24,419 nucleotides of DNA from an uncultured Christensenella sp. Lineage in GTDB: Bacteria > Bacillota > Clostridia > Christensenellales > Borkfalkiaceae. This document shows positions 21,508 through 24,419 of the stretch, piece after piece. The stretch spans positions 1 to 24,419 of the forward strand of contig CAJUEO010000001.1 of assembly GCA_910585685.1 (NCBI GenBank), given 5' to 3'. Both the position numbers and the translations under genes were made by a program. Positions within the stretch are counted from its first letter, which is position 1; each line of letters begins with the position of its first letter. The notes below the pieces were generated by a model. The model had not been told where the DNA came from. It ran no database searches and saw only the letters and a program-made list of their open reading frames with translations.

Positions 21508-21971
21508 TGTCGTTAAAAAAGGTAAGGCAGACAAAAGCCGACAAGGGCTTTAAAATATGGGACTTGATTGTCTACGGCGCGATAATCGCGCTTGCCGTTG
21601 TGCTGTTTATAGTAGTGTTCACTACGCGCGACACAAGTCCGCTATCGGGCATAAGAATTTATTCCAAGGGTGCGGCGGTGTTCGAGTACAGTTTTGAAAG
21701 CGGCAAGTATCAAAAGCTGTCCGAGGCGGCAGAACTCGATATTTCCGACGAGGGAGATAAGCTTATAATAAAAATATCTTGCAGCGAGGGATATAACGTT
21801 GTCGAGCTCGGTAAAAGCGGCTACGTCAAGGTCACGGACGCGGATTGCGCAAACAAAGATTGCGTGCATATGCGCGATATAGTGGACAACAGCAGCGCGA
21901 TTTACTGCACTCCGCACGGACTCAGAATTGTGCCCTACGAGTTTGAGGACGACGGAATAATAATAATGTAA
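21507..21971 (+). CDS. NusG domain II-containing membrane-anchored protein
   Basis: A 154-residue protein. A cytoplasmic basic N-terminus (KKVRQTKADKGFK) is followed by one membrane segment (about 20-42) and an extracytoplasmic beta domain. Near the C-terminus, DADCANKDCVHM and AIYCTPHGLRIVP are the conserved Cys and CxPHxL features of NusG_II (PF07009) proteins. This domain often accompanies Rnf, FMN_bind and ApbE genes in Firmicutes, though its role is not established. It is coupled to apbE (TGATG) and ends at a two-way terminator facing the Rnf operon. Confidence 0.85.
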   Translation: MSLKKVRQTKADKGFKIWDLIVYGAIIALAVVLFIVVFTTRDTSPLSGIRIYSKGAAVFEYSFESGKYQKLSEAAELDISDEGDKLIIKISCSEGYNVVELGKSGYVKVTDADCANKDCVHMRDIVDNSSAIYCTPHGLRIVPYEFEDDGIIIM

Positions 21972-21978
21972 TTAATTA

Positions 21979-22017
21979 AAAAACCCTTCCACCGCAAAGC
22001 GCGGCGGAAGGGTTTTT
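21979..22017. terminator. Two-way terminator between the NusG_II gene and rnfB
   Basis: AAAAACCCTTCC (21979-21990) pairs with GGAAGGGTTTTT (22006-22017), and an inner CCGC/GCGG stem caps a 5-nt loop. The A-rich and T-rich flanks let it work in both directions between convergent genes. Confidence 0.9.
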
Positions 22018-22026
22018 ATTTTTGGG

Positions 22027-22917
22027 TTATTCTGAAATTGACTTGTTGTCGGAAGTTTGGGTTGCTTCGGGTGTTTCCTCTGCAACTACCTTTCTCGAAA
22101 CAATTGTGTGACGGGGGCAAGCCGCAACGCAGGTAAGGCAACCCGTGCACTTGGAATAGTCTATGTGGGGCAGGTTGTCTACCATAGTAATGGCGCCGTG
22201 GGGGCAGCTCTTTGCGCACTTGCCGCAAGTTATACAGCCGACTTTGCAGGCGCTCATAACCTCTTTTGCTTCCTTTATACTGCACTTAGACGAGCAAGCT
22301 ACATATACGGGAGCGGACGAGGGAATGCGCTCTATAATGTTTTTGGGGCAAGCGGTTATGCACGCGCCGCACGAAATACATCTGTCGGGGTCTACTTTTG
22401 CAAGCCTTTTTGTAACTTCAATCGCATTTTCGGGGCAAACTGCTTTGCAGTCACCGCAGCCGAGACAAGCGTACGAGCAAGCCTTGTTTCCGCCTAAGAG
22501 CGCGTTGTTTGCCGCGCAGGTGGGGTTGCCCTTATATTCAAACTTGTCGTTGCAATTTTCCGCGCCGCCGTTACACTTTACAACGGCAACGGTGGGCTCT
22601 TCGTCGGTGAGCTCTATGCCCAAAAGCTTTGCAATTTCCGCTTTCTTTTCGGGAGAGGTCACATGGCAGTCTGCAAGGTTTGCGCTGCCGTCGGCAAGCT
22701 TGGAGGCAAAGCCGCTGCATCCCGAACAGCCGCAGCCGCCGCAGTTAGCTCCTGCCAAGTTTTCGCAAATTTTGGTTATTTTTTCGTCGATATCGACCTT
22801 GAACACCTTGCCAATCAAAAGTATCAGCGCGCCTATTACAAGTGCAGAGCCGGCAAATATTCCGGCTACAATGCCTACCGTAATCCAGGTTTGGGTTGTA
22901 ATTTCAAGTAAATACAT
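22027..22917 (-). CDS. rnfB: Rnf complex subunit RnfB (ferredoxin-type)
   Basis: A 296-residue iron-sulfur subunit that takes electrons from ferredoxin into the membrane Rnf complex. One N-terminal membrane segment (about 11-39) is followed by the RnfB cluster GANCGGCGCSGC (Cys59, 62, 67 and 84). An extra Cys64 stands where other RnfB proteins often have an aromatic residue. Four ferredoxin-type CxxCxxCxxxC motifs start at Cys151, 180, 228 and 257, so at least five [4Fe-4S] clusters are possible, as in the long RnfB of acetogens. The Thr/Glu-rich C-terminal tail is hydrophilic. GGAGG precedes ATG 22917, 13 nt after rnfA. It is the last gene of the operon, the usual CDGEAB order. Confidence 0.95.
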   Translation of the reverse strand: MYLLEITTQTWITVGIVAGIFAGSALVIGALILLIGKVFKVDIDEKITKICENLAGANCGGCGCSGCSGFASKLADGSANLADCHVTSPEKKAEIAKLLGIELTDEEPTVAVVKCNGGAENCNDKFEYKGNPTCAANNALLGGNKACSYACLGCGDCKAVCPENAIEVTKRLAKVDPDRCISCGACITACPKNIIERIPSSAPVYVACSSKCSIKEAKEVMSACKVGCITCGKCAKSCPHGAITMVDNLPHIDYSKCTGCLTCVAACPRHTIVSRKVVAEETPEATQTSDNKSISE

Positions 22918-22930
22918 TCTTATTTCCTCC

Positions 22931-23530
22931 TTAAATATACGAGAACACCGTAAACGCCATACATATAAAGCAAGCTGTTACCATGGCAATGGGGAAGCCC
23001 GTTATGGCTTTTGGAGTCTTGTAATAGTTAAGTTTTTCGCGCATACCGCTCATAATAAGCATAACAAGCGTAAATCCAAGCCCTGCGAACAGCGAGTATA
23101 AAGCCGCCCAGCCAATGTTCATAGCCACGCCCTCACCGAGTATGGAGGTCATATCTCCTATAACAAGTTCGGCAACGCCGAGTACTGCACAGTTGGTGGT
23201 AATGAGGGGAAGATATACGCCCATTGCGTTGTAGAGCGAGGGTGAAATTTTGCGGATTACAACTTCAAGCATCTGTACGAGCGAAGCTATTATAAATATG
23301 AAAAATATAATCTCCAAAAAGTCGATGCCGAGCGGAACCATTACATAGGTGTAAATGGGGTAGGTTACAAGCGTTGCAAGCACCATAACCACAGTCACCG
23401 CAACACCCATACCGAGTGCGCTCGAACTCTTTTTCGAAACGCCGAGGAAAGGGCAAATTCCGTAAGTTTTGACGGTAATAAAGTTGTTTGTAAGTACCGC
23501 CGCAAGCACGATAGCAATAAATGTAGCCAT
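22931..23530 (-). CDS. rnfA: Rnf complex subunit RnfA
   Basis: A 199-residue membrane protein with about six hydrophobic segments. NNFITVKTYGICPFLGVSK near the N-terminus and TTNCAVLGVAEL in the middle carry the two conserved Cys that hold the intramembrane [2Fe-2S] cluster between RnfA and RnfE. The length is standard. It starts 3 nt after rnfE and is the expected neighbour of rnfB. Confidence 0.95.
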   Translation of the reverse strand: MATFIAIVLAAVLTNNFITVKTYGICPFLGVSKKSSSALGMGVAVTVVMVLATLVTYPIYTYVMVPLGIDFLEIIFFIFIIASLVQMLEVVIRKISPSLYNAMGVYLPLITTNCAVLGVAELVIGDMTSILGEGVAMNIGWAALYSLFAGLGFTLVMLIMSGMREKLNYYKTPKAITGFPIAMVTACFICMAFTVFSYI

Positions 23531-23533
23531 AGT

Positions 23534-24181
23534 TTACGCCGCCTCCTTCAAGAGATTTTCACGCGAAAGTTTGTTGACTTTTACGCGCCTTGCACGCTCG
23601 ATTGCGTCGATTATATATACGAACACCGCAATGCAGATACCGTACACGAGGAACGCGCCTGCAGGTGTTGCAAGCATGCTCATTTTAAATTCCATAATCT
23701 TGAAACCGAACAGCGAGCCGTTGCCGAAGAATTCGCAAATGATGCCCATAACCGTGATAGCCGCGGTGAAGCCCAAGCCGTTTGCAAGTCCGTCAACCGT
23801 CGATTCAAGCACGGTATGCTTGTTTGCGAAAGCTTCCGCTCTGCCGAGAATTATGCAGTTTACAACTATGAGTGCAAGGAAACCGCCAAGGCTCTCGTAG
23901 AGGTCGGGAACAAACTTTTCAAGGAACATTCTCGCAAACGTAACCAAAGTTGCAATAATTACTATATAGCAGGGAATGCGCACTTCGTTGGGTATAATTT
24001 TGCGAAGCAACGAGATCAAAATGTTGCTGAGTGTGAGAATTACCAAAACCGTAAGTCCCATTCCAAGCGACGAAAATGCCGAAGAAATGAGTCCCAGCGT
24101 GGGGCAGGTGCCGAGCACCAACATAAACGTCGGGTTTTGATAGATAAGTCCGTCTAACGTAATTTTCTTGTACTTATTCAT
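23534..24181 (-). CDS. rnfE: Rnf complex subunit RnfE
   Basis: A 215-residue membrane protein homologous to RnfA. MLVLGTCPTLGLI and VVNCIILGRAEAF carry the paired conserved Cys, and VRIPCYIVIIATLVT lies between. About six membrane segments are followed by a basic cytoplasmic tail (RARRVKVNKLSRENLL). Its ATG shares one base with the rnfG stop (TAATG), showing tight coupling. Confidence 0.95.
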   Translation of the reverse strand: MNKYKKITLDGLIYQNPTFMLVLGTCPTLGLISSAFSSLGMGLTVLVILTLSNILISLLRKIIPNEVRIPCYIVIIATLVTFARMFLEKFVPDLYESLGGFLALIVVNCIILGRAEAFANKHTVLESTVDGLANGLGFTAAITVMGIICEFFGNGSLFGFKIMEFKMSMLATPAGAFLVYGICIAVFVYIIDAIERARRVKVNKLSRENLLKEAA

Positions 24182-24419
24182 TATTCATTTCCTCCGTTAG
24201 CTTGTGCAAGATAACTGTCGTAGTTGGCAATTGCAAATGCTGCCGCGTACATACACAAATAGTTACTTCTCGTCGCGCCCGTTGAAATATCGGCATTGCC
24301 CGAGTAGTCCCCTATATAAGCCATATCGTCTCCGCAGATGCCAGTGAAGTAAGCAAGGTCTTTTCCGACAAGCGACTTGACGTTGAACATATCCGAATCA
24401 TAGCCTTCGGTGGAGCCGT
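24181..24419 (-). CDS. rnfG: Rnf complex subunit RnfG, C-terminal part (cut by the window edge)
   Basis: The last 78 codons of a longer gene that continues past the right end; the frame is open to the window boundary. The FMN_bind C-terminus ADISTGATRSNYLCMYAAAF contains the STGAT flavinylation site, where ApbE attaches FMN to the Thr by a phosphoester bond. YDSDMFNVKSLVGKD upstream fits the domain core. The position before rnfE matches the Rnf order. rnfC and rnfD are expected beyond the edge. Confidence 0.9.
   Translation of the reverse strand, partial: GSTEGYDSDMFNVKSLVGKDLAYFTGICGDDMAYIGDYSGNADISTGATRSNYLCMYAAAFAIANYDSYLAQANGGNE

Noticed and set aside
22163..23101. 312-codon plus-strand frame opposite rnfB and rnfA
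   Set aside because: rnfB and rnfA are certain from their motifs. The antisense frame has no domain features and reflects base composition.
1..24419. CRISPR array, insertion sequence with transposase, or classical riboswitch
   Set aside because: No regularly spaced repeats, transposase motifs or recognisable riboswitch core were seen. The leaders are mostly too short for riboswitches.

Overview
This window looks like a chromosomal stretch from an anaerobic low-to-mid G+C bacterium of the Firmicutes/Clostridia type, probably an uncultured gut lineage. The grounds are an Rnf complex with a multi-cluster RnfB, LuxS/MTAN, DegV, a NusG domain II protein, lipoprotein ApbE and FMN-binding lipoproteins, and Shine-Dalgarno sites of the GGAGG type. 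The lineage cannot be fixed from the sequence alone.

Layout. 1-2565: four tightly packed plus-strand genes (the first broken or cut) that resemble the head-tail connector and DNA-stabilisation (P22 gp10-like) module of a short-tailed phage. 2636-4184: an RlmI-like methyltransferase and an RluA-type pseudouridine synthase, closed by a two-way terminator. 4237-8599 (minus): a six-gene, translationally coupled operon pfkB - PPTase - MTA/SAH nucleosidase - luxS - ung - apgM-like mutase. 8709-9098: a tmRNA gene (ssrA), followed by two terminators and a partial duplicate of its 3' end. 9330-10465: a very AT-rich 1.1-kb island bounded by a 19-bp perfect direct repeat, carrying a divergent pair: a small XRE regulator and an unrecognised AT-rich protein, with an operator-like palindrome over the promoter of the latter. 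10514-12059: DUF1622-like membrane protein, LOG-family protein, low-molecular-weight phosphatase. 12124-13062 (minus): DegV. 13293-19007: membrane-anchored XRE regulator, gltX, MacB/FtsX-like ABC transporter fusion, inorganic pyrophosphatase. 19116-21971: FMN-binding lipoprotein, lipoprotein ApbE flavin transferase, NusG_II protein. 22027-24419 (minus): rnfB, rnfA, rnfE and the 3' end of rnfG.

How it fits together. The right third is an electron-transfer locus. Rnf couples ferredoxin oxidation to NAD+ and an ion gradient. ApbE attaches FMN covalently to threonines such as the STGAT site seen in RnfG, and the same chemistry probably loads the adjacent lipoprotein, which carries SGAT-type sites. 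The left minus-strand operon handles S-adenosylhomocysteine detoxification and AI-2 formation together with unrelated housekeeping genes.

Most notable: (i) the AT-rich island as a candidate tiny mobile or defence element; (ii) a tmRNA with an unusually long tag ending in ACAA rather than the usual LAA, and a G in place of U55 of the T-loop; (iii) at least five promoters whose -10 box lies 6-8 nt before the start codon, implying leaderless mRNAs; (iv) CTCTAC elements at 21-bp phasing upstream of the membrane XRE gene; (v) the isolated phage connector module.
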